From: Thermoplasmata archaeon
Lineage (GTDB): Archaea > Thermoplasmatota > Thermoplasmata > RBG-16-68-12
Assembly: GCA_035632695.1 (NCBI GenBank)
Contig: DASQGG010000032.1
Span: forward strand, 1-46,538
Direction of reading: 5' to 3'
Length of the DNA stretch: 46,538 bases
Shown in pieces: positions 31,554 through 40,250 of this stretch. The notes beneath the pieces were generated by a model. That model was given only the letters and a program-made list of their open reading frames with translations, was not told the origin of the DNA and did not search any database. The position numbers were made by a program, and so were the translations under genes. Positions within the stretch are counted from its first letter, which is position 1, and each line of letters starts with the position of its first letter.

Positions 31554-32600
31554 ATGCCGGGGGAACTCCGCGAGGGCCGGGTGACCGTGGACGATCCCGC
31601 GGAGGCGAGCGTCCTCTACAACCGCGGCTACTTCGGGACTCCCCGCGCGGGCGGTGGCCTCGACCTCGCTCCGCTCGAGGCCGTGTACCTCGTGGAGGCG
31701 GAGCGGCTCGAGGTGCGTCGCCGAGGGAAGACGGTCCCCCTGGGCCAGCTCTTCCGCGCGGCGGGGGCGGGCGCCTTCGAAATCCGCTACCTCGTGTACC
31801 GGGATCTGCGGCAGCGCGGCTACGTGGTCGAACCCCGGGAGGGCGTCGTGGACTTCCACGTCCTCCCCCGAGGCGGAGCGCCGCGAAAGACCCCGAGCCT
31901 CTACTGGGTGCGGGCCCTGAGCGAGCGCGCGGTCTTCGACCTGGCCGAGCTCTTGGAGCGGGCGGACGAGGCCGCCTCCGTGCGTAAGACACTCCTCCTG
32001 GGCCTCGTGGACGAGGAATCCGACGTTACGTACTACGCCGTCCGAGAAGCGTCGCCTCGCGGGCATCTGCCTCCCCCGAAGGTCCAGCCCCCCGTCCCCG
32101 CGTACTTCCAGGGAGACCGCGCGGTCGTCCTCGACGAAGCCCACGCCCAGGCGCTCCACGAGGCCGGGTACTTCGGCAAGATCGTGGGCCGGCGTCTCCA
32201 GCTCAGCCTCTTGGAGACGGCGTTCCTGCTCAAGGCGGGACTCCTCGAGGTCCGCAACGCGGAGACGGACCGGCGGATCGGGCTCGCCCGCCTCCTCAAG
32301 GAGGCGAAGACCATCCAACCGGACTTCGTCGTGCGCCTGCGGGCGTACGAGGACCTCACGGCCCGCGGCGTGATCGCCAAGACGGGCTTCAAGTACGGGG
32401 CCCACTTCCGGGCCTACGAAGGCGATCCCGAGGTCCACCACGCGAAGTACCTCGTCCACGTGGTCCCCAAGGGCCACCGGGGCGCCTGGCCCGAGATCAG
32501 CCGCGCCGTGCGCCTCGCCCACGGCGTGAAGAAGCAGATCCTGTTCGGCGAAGTGGGCGACGACGTGCGGTACGTGAAGCTGGAACGCGTGCGACCGTAG
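31554..32600 (+). CDS. endA: tRNA-splicing endonuclease, tandem-duplicated form
   Basis: A 348-residue enzyme that cuts introns from precursor tRNAs. It has two fused copies of the endonuclease fold: residues about 1-165 (structural half, degenerate) and 180-348 (catalytic half). Both begin with a similar pattern (ASVLYNRGYFG, AQALHEAGYFGK) and a similar LEAVYLVEAERLEV / LETAFLLKAGLLEV helix. The second half keeps the catalytic triad: Tyr in FKYGAHF, the His nearby in AHFRAYE and Lys in HHAKYLVHV. This is the homodimeric form with fused repeats. A TATA-like CCTTTATCG (about 31522-31530) is 28 nt upstream of the ATG. It is divergent from the COG1395-like gene. Confidence 0.93.
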   Translation: MPGELREGRVTVDDPAEASVLYNRGYFGTPRAGGGLDLAPLEAVYLVEAERLEVRRRGKTVPLGQLFRAAGAGAFEIRYLVYRDLRQRGYVVEPREGVVDFHVLPRGGAPRKTPSLYWVRALSERAVFDLAELLERADEAASVRKTLLLGLVDEESDVTYYAVREASPRGHLPPPKVQPPVPAYFQGDRAVVLDEAHAQALHEAGYFGKIVGRRLQLSLLETAFLLKAGLLEVRNAETDRRIGLARLLKEAKTIQPDFVVRLRAYEDLTARGVIAKTGFKYGAHFRAYEGDPEVHHAKYLVHVVPKGHRGAWPEISRAVRLAHGVKKQILFGEVGDDVRYVKLERVRP

Positions 32601-32627
32601 GCCCTTCCTGCTCGGTCCGAGCGTTTC

Positions 32628-32647
32628 ATACCTCTAAGTAGAGGTAC
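32628..32647. repeat. Palindrome, copy 3 of 3
   Basis: Arms TACCTCTA and TAGAGGTA around AG, 8 bp perfect. It lies between the convergent endA and HAD genes and overlaps the last codons of the latter. It matches the copies at 6269-6288 and 6527-6546. Confidence 0.7.
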
Positions 32648-33386
32648 GATCCCTCTCCGATGCGAGGACGTCCACGAAGTGGGGCAGACCGGCCAAGTTC
32701 CGGAGGGTGGCCCGGACGAACCGCGGAATCATCTCGGGCTCGTAGATCCCGTCGCGGTCGAGGAGGAGTCCGAGGCAGCCCATCGTCGCGGAGGCCTGGA
32801 GGTAGTCCGCCCGGTCGTCGACCACGACGCAGTCGTGCGGCGGCGCGTTCACCGTCGACAAGACGCCGGTCCAGTACCGCGTACCCGTCTTGGGTGCGTC
32901 CTGGGACGTTCCCGTGAAGACCGCGTCCACGGCATCCAAGAGCCCCGCACCCGCGAGGGCTCCCCGGGCGTTCGAGTCCGTGGCCTGCGTGGTTACGTAG
33001 ACCCGGTGGCCCGCCGCACGGAGCCGCTCGATCGCCCTGCGAGCGTCCGGGAATCGGGCGTCCACGGTGGACATGGTCTCCCGCTCGAGCTCCCGCGAGA
33101 ACGCCAAGGCGTCCGAGGGTCGCCACGCGGCCCCGGCCCGTTCCAGCAGGCGCAGCGCGAAGCGCGCGTCCAGATCCGCCACGGTCGCCGCCCACGACCC
33201 GCGGCTCCAGTCCGCCGAGTCCACCGCGCGCACGTACTCCGTCCACGCCGCCGTGTGGGCCTGGAGCCATCGGTCCTCGGGACCGCCGAAGCGTTCCGCC
33301 ATCCGGCGGGCGAGCCGGCGCCCGTACTCCTCCTGCATCCTGTCGGAGTCGAGGAGGACGCCCCAGAGGTCGAGGAAGACGTGCAC
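32634..33386 (-). CDS. HAD-superfamily hydrolase
   Basis: A 250-residue phosphatase-like protein of haloacid dehalogenase fold. The four HAD motifs are present: VFLDLWGVLLD (first Asp as in the DxDGT pattern, with the second acidic residue replaced by Trp-Gly), VYVTTQA, PKTGTRYW (Lys) and CVVVDDRADYL. The cap helices are in residues 20-110. The DLWG form suggests a dehalogenase- or phosphatase-type member of unusual specificity; the substrate is unknown. The start is a GTG at 33386. The C-terminal codons overlap palindrome copy 3. Confidence 0.8.
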   Translation of the reverse strand: MHVFLDLWGVLLDSDRMQEEYGRRLARRMAERFGGPEDRWLQAHTAAWTEYVRAVDSADWSRGSWAATVADLDARFALRLLERAGAAWRPSDALAFSRELERETMSTVDARFPDARRAIERLRAAGHRVYVTTQATDSNARGALAGAGLLDAVDAVFTGTSQDAPKTGTRYWTGVLSTVNAPPHDCVVVDDRADYLQASATMGCLGLLLDRDGIYEPEMIPRFVRATLRNLAGLPHFVDVLASERDRTST

Positions 33387-33447
33387 GACGGGCGGAGAAA
33401 GGGCCTGCGGCTCAAAGACCCACCGCCGGCCCCGTCCGCGGCTCGAT

Positions 33448-33918
33448 CTAGCTCGGCGGTGGGGCCATCGGGGGCGCCACGGGCGGCGGCATCATGGGTG
33501 GCGCGGCCGCCTTCTTGGCCTCCGTGTACGCGATCGCGGACCCGACGATCAGGACCAGGGTGCCGACGAGGGCCAAGTACGCGCCGTACTGCGTGGTCAC
33601 GGTCACGCCGGTCCCGGACCCTGCGGCCAGCGCAGCAATCGCGGCGAGGCCGACGAGTGTAAGGAGCGCCAGGAGAAGCGCCAAGATGCCCCACACGAGC
33701 CCGAGGATCGCCGTAATCCTGTTGGGAATGGCGACGCAGATGAGCCCGAGCACGCCGAAGAGGAGGACCGCGATCCCTCCCAGCCCCACGGTCGCCCCCG
33801 AAAAGGTAAGGGGAGCCGCTAGCGACCCGCCCGAGACCGTGGCCCAAGGCAACACGGCGCCCACGATCGTGATCAGTCCACCGACGATTCCCAGAATCCA
33901 ACCTGGACGGACTTTCAT
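33448..33918 (-). CDS. Four-helix membrane protein with Pro-rich tail
   Basis: A 156-residue small membrane protein with four hydrophobic segments: ILGIVGGLITIVGAVLPWAT (about residues 9-28), GLGGIAVLLFGVLGLICVAI, LGLVWGILALLLALLTLVGL and LALVGTLVLIVGSAIA. The C-terminus is PPMMPPPVAPPMAPPPS, a proline-rich tail probably in the cytoplasm. No known family was recognised. I chose the second of two adjacent ATGs (33918), because GGAGG at 33926-33930 lies 7 nt before it. A TATA-like GTTATTAC (about 33967-33974) is further upstream, giving a short leader. It is divergent from the DUF1028 gene. Confidence 0.72.
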   Translation of the reverse strand: MKVRPGWILGIVGGLITIVGAVLPWATVSGGSLAAPLTFSGATVGLGGIAVLLFGVLGLICVAIPNRITAILGLVWGILALLLALLTLVGLAAIAALAAGSGTGVTVTTQYGAYLALVGTLVLIVGSAIAYTEAKKAAAPPMMPPPVAPPMAPPPS

Positions 33919-34023
33919 CATCCCTCCTCCGACCCGGAGGTCGCTCCCCTGAACGGGGTGCGGCGTAATAACCCTCTCGCCACGAAGAAAGGGGGATATA
34001 CGGTCCCTCCCTTGCCGCCCTCC

Positions 34024-34911
34024 ATGCGGACGCCGCGGCCCTCCACGTTCAGCATCGTGGCCTTCGACCCGAGGACGAAGGACCTCGGCGTGGCGGTCGA
34101 GTCCCGCTTCGTCTCCGTGGGCGCGGTCGTGCCGTGGGCGGAGGCCGGGGTCGGCGCGATCGCGACGCAGTCCTTCGCGAACACCGCCTTCGGTCCCCGG
34201 GGCATCGCCCTCCTGAAGAAGGGCGCCCATCCCCGGGAGGCGCTCAAGCGCCTGACCGCGAAGGACCCCATGGCGGCCCAGCGCCAGGTCGGCGTGGTCG
34301 ACGCCCGCGGCCGCGCGGCCTCGTACACAGGCGACGAATGCTTCGAGTGGGCGGGCGGCCTCGTCGGGCGGAACTACGCGTGCCAGGGGAACATCCTGGC
34401 GGGCGAGGACGTCGTCAAGGGCATGGCCCGCGCGTTCGAGTCCACGGAGGGGGACCTCCCGGTCCGACTCCTCGCGGCCCTCCACGCGGGGCAGCGGGCG
34501 GGGGGCGACCGCCGCGGCCAGCAGTCCGCCGCGCTCCTCGTCGTGCGCGCGAAGGGAGGCTACGGGGGGCTCAACGACCGGTGGGTCGACGTGCGCGTGG
34601 ACGACCATCCCGCGCCGATCGACGAGCTCACCCGGATCTTCAACATCTACGACGTGACCCTCCTGAATCGGGAAAGTCCCACGGACGTGCTCCCCCTCAC
34701 CCCGCCTTTGGTCAAGGAGCTGCAGCGCGGCCTCACTCGGCTCGGCTACTACCGCGGCCCCGCCTCGGGTCGGTACGACAAGGCGACGCGCGCGGGGTTC
34801 GAGGCCTGGGCGGGCATCAACAACTTCGAGAACAAACTGCCCTCGGGCGGCAAGATCTGGGGCAGCATCTACCGCGTGTTCCGTTCCCAGCTGGGATCGA
34901 CCGAGGCGTGA
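34024..34911 (+). CDS. DUF1028 protein with peptidoglycan-binding-like C-terminus
   Basis: A 295-residue protein. Residues 1-210 match DUF1028: STFSIVAFDPRTKDLGVAVE, SRFVSVGAVVPWAEAGVGAI, ATQSFANTAFGPRG, QVGVVDARGRAASYTGDECF and ACQGNILAG. The fold is thought to be Ntn-hydrolase-like. The tail (about 225-290) resembles a PG_binding_1 domain (LVKELQRGLTRLGYYRG, TRAGFEAWAGINNFENKL). The substrate is unknown. A TATA-like GATATA (about 33993-33998) is 28 nt upstream of the ATG. No signal peptide is seen, so a cytoplasmic site is likely. A wall-binding role does not fit an archaeon without peptidoglycan. Confidence 0.8.
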   Translation: MRTPRPSTFSIVAFDPRTKDLGVAVESRFVSVGAVVPWAEAGVGAIATQSFANTAFGPRGIALLKKGAHPREALKRLTAKDPMAAQRQVGVVDARGRAASYTGDECFEWAGGLVGRNYACQGNILAGEDVVKGMARAFESTEGDLPVRLLAALHAGQRAGGDRRGQQSAALLVVRAKGGYGGLNDRWVDVRVDDHPAPIDELTRIFNIYDVTLLNRESPTDVLPLTPPLVKELQRGLTRLGYYRGPASGRYDKATRAGFEAWAGINNFENKLPSGGKIWGSIYRVFRSQLGSTEA

Positions 34912-34923
34912 GAAGAAACGCCT

Positions 34924-34937
34924 GCCCCCGCGGGGGC
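34924..34937. terminator. GC hairpin between convergent genes
   Basis: GCCCCCGCGGGGGC is a perfect 14-bp palindrome in the 90-bp gap between the convergent DUF1028 and amidohydrolase genes. It could assist termination or simply block readthrough. There is no long T-run after it. Confidence 0.3.
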
Positions 34938-35001
34938 CCGCGTCAGGTTGTGTTTGGGCTGCCCCACGAAGGCGGCCCCGGTTCATGAGGCTTGACCCAG
35001 A

Positions 35002-36561
35002 CTAGCGGCGGGTCCGGGCCGAGTACACGCACACGCCGCCGAGCCATGTCGACGCGATCCGGCACCGCCGGATCCGATCCGGTTCCGCGAACGGGTCCCC
35101 GGCCAGGACGACGAAATCGGCGAGCTTCCCCGCTTCCAGGCTCCCCTTGGTTCGCTCCTCGAACGAGGCGTATGCGCCGCCGGCCGTGTACGCGCGCACG
35201 GCCTCCTCCGGCGAGATGTGCTGGTCCTCGAAGAACCCGTTCACGGCCCAGTGGACCCCGTACAGGGGTCCGTAGGGCATGCCGTCCGAACCGAAGCACA
35301 GGGGGATGCCCCGCCGGAGGATTTGGCGGTACGGGTTGTTCTTCGAGGCGCGGTCGCGCCCCAGCCGTGTCGCATACACGTCCCCGGGCCCGCTCCATTG
35401 CCCCACGAAGTTGGGCTGGGCACAGACCACGATGCCTGCGGCGCGGGTCCGCCGTAGCACGTCGTCGTCCGGGAGCTCGTAGTGCTCGATCCGGTGGCGG
35501 GCGTCCTTTCGAGGGCTCACGGCCTGCACGTCCTCGAGCGCCTCGACGACCTGGCGGATGGCCTCGTCCCCCAAGGCGTGGGTCGCGGTCTGGAACCCCG
35601 CACGGTGGGCGGACCCCAGGATCTCCCGGAGCTCGGCGCGCGTGTGGACAAGCACGCCGCGGTCGCCGGGCCGCCCTGCGTAGTCCTGTCCCAGGGCCGC
35701 CGTGTACGCGCCCAGGGAGCCGTCGGAGAAGACCTTGATCGCCCCGAGGCGGAGCCAGGCGTCGCCGAGACCGGTTGCCGTCCCGGACGCCGCGAAGGCA
35801 GGCAGCAGGGCGTCCCGCGGCATCGCGTACACACGGAGCCGGAGGCGTCCCGCGCGCCGCGCGGCCTGGTACGCCCGCCACGCGGCGAGGTCGACGACGT
35901 CGTGGATCGAGGTGATGCCCAGTCGGTGGGCCCGTCCTGCGATGCGTTCGAGGCCGCGGCGGACCCCGTCCTCGCCGGCCGCGTACGACGCCGCGAACGC
36001 GACGAACGCGTCCTCCTTGAGGACGCCCGTGGTTCGGCCCGCCGTGTCCACTTCGAATCCCCGCGTGCCGCGCAGAGCCTCGGCCCGCGCCAACGCCATC
36101 GTGTTGAGGACCGCCATGTGGCAGTCCACGCGCCGCGCCACGACAGGGTGGCGAGTCGACGCGCGGTCCAGGTCCTCCCGGGTTGGATACCGACGCTCCG
36201 GCCACTTGGCCTCGTCCCAGCCCGTGCCCAGGACCCATGCCCCGGGCGGCGTGTCTGCCGCGGCCCGCCGAAGTGCGTCCACCGCCGCATTGAGGCTCCT
36301 CGCGTGCTCGAGACGCGTCCAGCCCAGCTCGGCCGCCGCGTCGGCGAGGTGCGTGTGCGCGTCGACGAACCCGGGGACGACCACGCGTCCGCGGAGGTCG
36401 ATCCGACGGCTCTTCCGTCCGGACCAGCGCTCCGCCTGGGCGTCCGTGCCCACGGCCAGAAGGCGGTCGCCGCGAATCGCCATCGCGCTCGCCCAGGCTC
36501 GGGACGAGGCGGCCGTGAAGATCCGTCCGCCGAGCAGGAGCAGGTCCGCGTCGCCCGCCAT
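35002..36561 (-). CDS. Amidohydrolase, YtcJ-like
   Basis: A 519-residue metal-dependent hydrolase. The small barrel begins ADLLLLGGRIFTA, and the TIM-barrel metal motifs follow: VDAHTHL (about residue 69), ATHALGDEAIRQ, RIEHYELPDD, CFGSDGMPYGPLYGVHWAV and the C-terminal AGKLADFVVLAGDPF. It groups with the long-branch amidohydrolases often named 'N-substituted formamide deformylase' or YtcJ; the substrate is unknown. The ATG at 36561 is about 27 nt from a TATA-like GTCTTTC (about 36585-36591). It is followed on the same strand by no other gene and converges with DUF1028. Confidence 0.87.
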   Translation of the reverse strand: MAGDADLLLLGGRIFTAASSRAWASAMAIRGDRLLAVGTDAQAERWSGRKSRRIDLRGRVVVPGFVDAHTHLADAAAELGWTRLEHARSLNAAVDALRRAAADTPPGAWVLGTGWDEAKWPERRYPTREDLDRASTRHPVVARRVDCHMAVLNTMALARAEALRGTRGFEVDTAGRTTGVLKEDAFVAFAASYAAGEDGVRRGLERIAGRAHRLGITSIHDVVDLAAWRAYQAARRAGRLRLRVYAMPRDALLPAFAASGTATGLGDAWLRLGAIKVFSDGSLGAYTAALGQDYAGRPGDRGVLVHTRAELREILGSAHRAGFQTATHALGDEAIRQVVEALEDVQAVSPRKDARHRIEHYELPDDDVLRRTRAAGIVVCAQPNFVGQWSGPGDVYATRLGRDRASKNNPYRQILRRGIPLCFGSDGMPYGPLYGVHWAVNGFFEDQHISPEEAVRAYTAGGAYASFEERTKGSLEAGKLADFVVLAGDPFAEPDRIRRCRIASTWLGGVCVYSARTRR

Positions 36562-36593
36562 CAAAGGGCGCGAGGGCAGCCGACGTGAAAGAC

Positions 36594-37814
36594 CTACCGG
36601 AGGTCCCGCAGCGGCTCGAGGCGCCGGAGGGCCTCCTCGAGCGTCTCATCCTTTTTGGAGAACATGAACCGGACGTAGCCGGCGCCGTCCCCCGAATTGC
36701 CGTAGAAGCTGCTCCCCGGGACCGTGGCCACGCCGAGGCGCTCGACCAGGTACATGGCAAACGCCCAGTCGTCCTCGAACGGGAACCCGGAGAAATCGGC
36801 CATCACGTAGTACGCGCCGCGGGGCGCCCGGCAGTCCAAGCCGGCGGACTGCAGGCCGCGGACGAACCGATCCCGCTTCGCGCGGTACTGCCTCGCCAGG
36901 TTCTCGTAGTACGACTCCGGCAGGTCGAGCGCCGTGGCCGCGGCGATCTGGAGGGGATGCGGCGCGCCCACGGTCAGGAAGTCGTGGATCCGGCGCATGG
37001 CATCGGCGAGGGTCTTCGGCGCGATGGCCCATCCCACGCGCCACCCCGTCGCGCTGTACGTCTTCGATAGGCCGCTGATCGTGATTGTCCGCTCGAACAT
37101 GTCGCCGACTGCAGCGAGGGAGACGTGGCGCGCGCCGTCGTACAGGATGTGCTCGTAGATCTCGTCCGTGACCGCGACGACGTCGTGGTCGGAGCACAGG
37201 TCGGCCAGGAGGCGCAGCTCTTGCCTGGAGAACACCTTGCCCGTTGGGTTGTTCGGCGTGTTCACGATCACGGCCTTCGTGCGCGGCGTGAAGGATTGCT
37301 TGAGGCGTTCCTCGTCGATGCGCCAGTCCGGCCACTCCATCCGCACATAGCGCGGGGTCGCGCCGCTCATGACCGCATCGGGCCCGTAGTTCTCGTAGAA
37401 CGGTTCAAAGACGACGACCTCGTCGCCCGGGTTCACGAGGGAGAGCATGGCGGCCATCATCGCCTCGGTCGACCCGCACGTCACGACCAGGTTCAGTTCC
37501 TGGTCCGCGTCAATCCCGTTGAAGCTTCTCGCCTTCCGCGCAATCGCCTCCCGCAGCTCCGGAGCGCCCCAGGTCGTCGAGTACTGGTTGTACCCGTTCT
37601 CCAGGGCGGTCTTCGCCGCGGCGAGGAGCTCCCGCGGCGGGTCGAAGTCCGGGTACCCTTGGGACAGGTTCACGGCGCCATGGGCCGCCGCGACTCGGGT
37701 CATCTCCCGGATCACGCTCTCGGGAAACCGCTGGACGCGTTCCGAGACCCGCGGATCGTCGATCCGGAATCCAAGCGGTGCGCTCGCCTTCCCTGCGTCC
37801 CGCACGCTTCCCAT
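36594..37814 (-). CDS. Class I/II aminotransferase
   Basis: A 406-residue PLP enzyme of fold type I. VNLSQGYPDFDPPRELLAAA starts the core. GYNQYSTTWGAPELREAIAR and VVTCGSTEAMMAAMLS follow, with the PLP-contacting NTPNNPTGKVF (Asn), VTDEIYEH (Asp) and ITISGLSKTYSATGWRVGWA, which holds the PLP lysine and the phosphate-binding arginine. RFMFSKKDETLEEA supplies the substrate-carboxylate arginine region. It is closest to the aspartate/kynurenine/methionine aminotransferase group; exact specificity cannot be read. It ends 33 bp before the amidohydrolase start on the same strand, so the two may be cotranscribed. It is divergent from phzF. Confidence 0.92.
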   Translation of the reverse strand: MGSVRDAGKASAPLGFRIDDPRVSERVQRFPESVIREMTRVAAAHGAVNLSQGYPDFDPPRELLAAAKTALENGYNQYSTTWGAPELREAIARKARSFNGIDADQELNLVVTCGSTEAMMAAMLSLVNPGDEVVVFEPFYENYGPDAVMSGATPRYVRMEWPDWRIDEERLKQSFTPRTKAVIVNTPNNPTGKVFSRQELRLLADLCSDHDVVAVTDEIYEHILYDGARHVSLAAVGDMFERTITISGLSKTYSATGWRVGWAIAPKTLADAMRRIHDFLTVGAPHPLQIAAATALDLPESYYENLARQYRAKRDRFVRGLQSAGLDCRAPRGAYYVMADFSGFPFEDDWAFAMYLVERLGVATVPGSSFYGNSGDGAGYVRFMFSKKDETLEEALRRLEPLRDLR

Positions 37815-37949
37815 GGCGACGGATGGCCAAGCGCGCGCGAAGGAAAAACATGTGGTTCCCTTCGCTCGCCCTCCCTGGGCGCGAGGCCCGTGCCGGCGGC
37901 CCGCTCAGCATTAAGAATGCGTACGGCCATCTGCGGCGGAGCGAGGACC

Positions 37950-38867
37950 ATGGGCGAGCGCTTCTACGACTTCTGGCGGGTCGACGTGTTCACGGACAAG
38001 CCGCTCCAAGGGAACCCGCTCGCGGTCTTCCCGCGGGCGACCGGCCTCTCCCGGGAGGAGATGGAGGGCATCACCCGCGAGATGAACCTCTCGGAGACCA
38101 CGTTCGTCTTCCCGCCCACGAACCCCGCCGCCCACTACCGCAACCGGATCTTCACCCCCGGAGGCGAGATCCCCTTCGCGGGCCACCCGTCCCTCGGCAC
38201 GGCGTACGTCGCGGCGCTCGAGGGCCTCGTCCCCAAGCCCGAGGGCCGGAGCGTTGTGTACCAGGAGCTCGAGATCGGCGTCCTCCCCTTGGAGCTCTTC
38301 ATCGAGAACGGGCAGATCCAGAAGGTCGTCATGACCCAGGGGGAGCCGAGCGTGGGCCGATCGCTCACGTCCGTGGAGGGCCTCGCCAAGGCCCTGAGCG
38401 TCCGGCCCCGCGACCTCGGCAAAGGCAAGCTCAAGCCCCAGGTCGCGTCCACCGGGATTCCGTCCCTCCAGGTCCCCATGCGATCCCTCGCGGCGGTCCA
38501 AGGCATCGACTACGATATGCGGGAGCTTGGGAAGTTCCTCGCGAAGCTCGGGCCCCACCATCTCGCCTACGTCTTCTCGTTCGAGACCACGGACCCGGCG
38601 GTCCAGGTCCACGCCCGCGCGTTCTCGCCCCAGGACGCCATCCGGGAAGACCCCGCAACGGGGAGCGCCGCCGGGGCCTGCGGAACCTACCTCGCGGCGA
38701 ACGGCGCGCTGCCCGCCCCGTCCTTCGTGATCGAGCAGGGCCTCGAGATGAAGCACGCGAGCCGGATCGAGGTGAGCGTGGAGGCCGAGGGCAAGGTGCC
38801 GAAGGCGGTCAAGGTCGGTGGACGCGTGACCCCCCTGATCCGGGGCTCGCTCCGGCTCCCGGGATGA
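37950..38867 (+). CDS. PhzF-family isomerase-like protein
   Basis: A 305-residue protein of the PhzF/diaminopimelate-epimerase-like fold. FWRVDVFTDKPLQGNPLAVF holds the N-terminal signature, IFTPGGEIPFAGHPSLGTAY the central one, and EDPATGSAAGACGTYL the second pseudosymmetric site. The usual catalytic Glu lies in MNLSETTFVF. Family members isomerise or epimerise varied small molecules; the phenazine role of the namesake is not implied. The frame is open upstream, but I use the ATG at 37950, which begins the conserved sequence. An A/T-rich GCATTAAGAATG near 37909-37920 may be its promoter. It is divergent from the aminotransferase gene. Confidence 0.87.
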   Translation: MGERFYDFWRVDVFTDKPLQGNPLAVFPRATGLSREEMEGITREMNLSETTFVFPPTNPAAHYRNRIFTPGGEIPFAGHPSLGTAYVAALEGLVPKPEGRSVVYQELEIGVLPLELFIENGQIQKVVMTQGEPSVGRSLTSVEGLAKALSVRPRDLGKGKLKPQVASTGIPSLQVPMRSLAAVQGIDYDMRELGKFLAKLGPHHLAYVFSFETTDPAVQVHARAFSPQDAIREDPATGSAAGACGTYLAANGALPAPSFVIEQGLEMKHASRIEVSVEAEGKVPKAVKVGGRVTPLIRGSLRLPG

Positions 38868-38885
38868 CGGCCTCGCAAGCGCCGA

Positions 38886-39821
38886 CTAGAGCTCGACCTT
38901 GATCCCGAGCTTCTCCGTGAGCTCCTTGTACCGGTTCCGGATCGTGACCTCGGTCACGCCCGCCACGTCCGCGACTTCGCGCTGCGTGCGGCGCTCGTTG
39001 CACAGAATCGAGGCGATGTAGATGGCCGCGGCCGACACGCCCGTGGGCCCGCGTCCCGACGTGAGCTCCTTGTCCTGGGCGTCCTTGAGGATCTCCACGG
39101 CCCTGGACTGCACCTCGCCGCTGAGCTTGAGTTCCGAGCAGAAGCGCGAGACGTAGTCCTGGGGCTTCGTGGGCATGAGCTTCAGCTTGAGCTCTCGGGT
39201 CATGAACCGGTACGTGCGGCCGATCTCCTTCCGGCCCACGCGGGAGGAGTTCGCAATCTCGTCGAGCGTGCGGGGCACGTTGCACTGGCGGCACGCGGCG
39301 TACAGGGAGGCCGCGACGACGCCCTCGATGGACCGCCCACGGATCAGGTTCTTGTTCACGGCCTTGCGGTACACCATGGCGGCCGTCTCGCGGACGTTCC
39401 GCGGCAGCCCCATCCCGCTCGCCATGCGGTCCAGCTCGCTGAGCGCGAACGCCAGGTTCCGCTCCGTCGCGTTGCTCACGCGGATCCGGCGTTGCCACTT
39501 CCGAAGGCGGTACAGCTGGGCGCGGTTCCGCGTCGGGATCGACTTCCCGTAGGAGTCCTTGTTCTTCCAGCCGATCGTCGTGGACAGGCCCTTGTCATGG
39601 ATCGTGTAGGTCATGGGCGCGCCCGTGCGCGCGCGCTTCTCGCCCTGCTCCACGTCGAACGCGCGCCACTCCGGGCCCTGGTCGATCATCTGGTCGTTCA
39701 GGACGAGCCCGCACTCCTCGCAGATGAGCTCGCCGCGTTCGTAGTCGAACGTCAGGTGGCCCGAGTTGCACTCAGGGCACCTAGTGACCTCTTCGGCCTC
39801 TTCGATCTTCTTCGTGGGCAT
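38886..39821 (-). CDS. tfb: Transcription initiation factor B (TFB)
   Basis: A 311-residue TFIIB homologue that bridges TBP-DNA and RNA polymerase. The zinc ribbon is [20 protein letters not shown] followed by EEC (about residues 15-37). The B-finger/reader region is [20 protein letters not shown]. Two cyclin-like repeats cover about 110-205 ([20 protein letters not shown]) and 210-305. The C-terminus has the recognition helix [16 protein letters not shown] chose the ATG at 39821, with a GGTGAGGG site a few nt before it; an ATG at 39833 is upstream of that site. It overlaps the gar1 gene by 41 bp in another frame, a common archaeal pair. It is the only TFB in the window. Confidence 0.96.
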   Translation of the reverse strand: MPTKKIEEAEEVTRCPECNSGHLTFDYERGELICEECGLVLNDQMIDQGPEWRAFDVEQGEKRARTGAPMTYTIHDKGLSTTIGWKNKDSYGKSIPTRNRAQLYRLRKWQRRIRVSNATERNLAFALSELDRMASGMGLPRNVRETAAMVYRKAVNKNLIRGRSIEGVVAASLYAACRQCNVPRTLDEIANSSRVGRKEIGRTYRFMTRELKLKLMPTKPQDYVSRFCSELKLSGEVQSRAVEILKDAQDKELTSGRGPTGVSAAAIYIASILCNERRTQREVADVAGVTEVTIRNRYKELTEKLGIKVEL

Positions 39822-40062
39822 GTTTTCCCTCACCGACGTACACGTCCGCCCCGACCAGGGACGGCGCCGCGGGAGCGGACGGCCGGACCGAGGTGAAAGG
39901 TTCCTTCACGGGTCCGAACACGCGCATCACGCGGCCCAGGGGGCGGTTCCGTTTGTCCAGAATCTCCGCGCCTCGTGCCGGCGCGAAGTTGGAGCGAACG
40001 AGGAGGCTCCCATCGTGGGCGATGTTCTCGACCACGCCGAGCTTCCGCGTGCCCCCTCGCAT
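39781..40062 (-). CDS. gar1: H/ACA RNP protein Gar1
   Basis: A 93-residue Gar1/Naf1-type RNA-binding protein that joins Cbf5, Nop10 and L7Ae in H/ACA-guided pseudouridylation. [20 protein letters not shown] starts the beta-barrel. [20 protein letters not shown] and [11 protein letters not shown] are family hallmarks. The tail is [17 protein letters not shown], a charged end that runs into the tfb reading frame. I use the ATG at 40062, about 29 nt from the TATA-like CTTAAGTAT (about 40087-40095); a longer start at 40113 precedes that element. A dyad at 40088-40115 overlaps this promoter. It is followed by tfb with a 41-bp overlap. Confidence 0.88.
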   Translation of the reverse strand: MRGGTRKLGVVENIAHDGSLLVRSNFAPARGAEILDKRNRPLGRVMRVFGPVKEPFTSVRPSAPAAPSLVGADVYVGEGKHAHEEDRRGRRGH

Positions 40063-40087
40063 CCGGACTTCTGGGAAGAATCGGTCT

Positions 40088-40115
40088 ATACTTAAGCATT
40101 TCGGAATTCTCAAGT
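40088..40115. promoter_or_regulatory. 28-bp dyad at the gar1-tfb promoter
   Basis: TACTTAAG (40088-40095) and CTCAAGTA (40108-40115) are near-perfect 8-bp inverted repeats (7 of 8) with a 12-nt spacer. The first half overlaps the TATA-like element of gar1. It could be an operator or an autoregulatory site for TFB; the base pattern is plain enough to be worth testing. Confidence 0.35.
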
Positions 40116-40250
40116 AGAAAGAAGCCTTCCGCGCCCGAAGTTTTCAAACGTCTTTCGGTGGGAGGGGCGCCTCCGCTTCGCCTGGACTCGGAAGCCGTCC
40201 TAGCCGCACGGAATACTTAACCCCTTGCCGCCGCTTCAGCCCGCCGCGAG

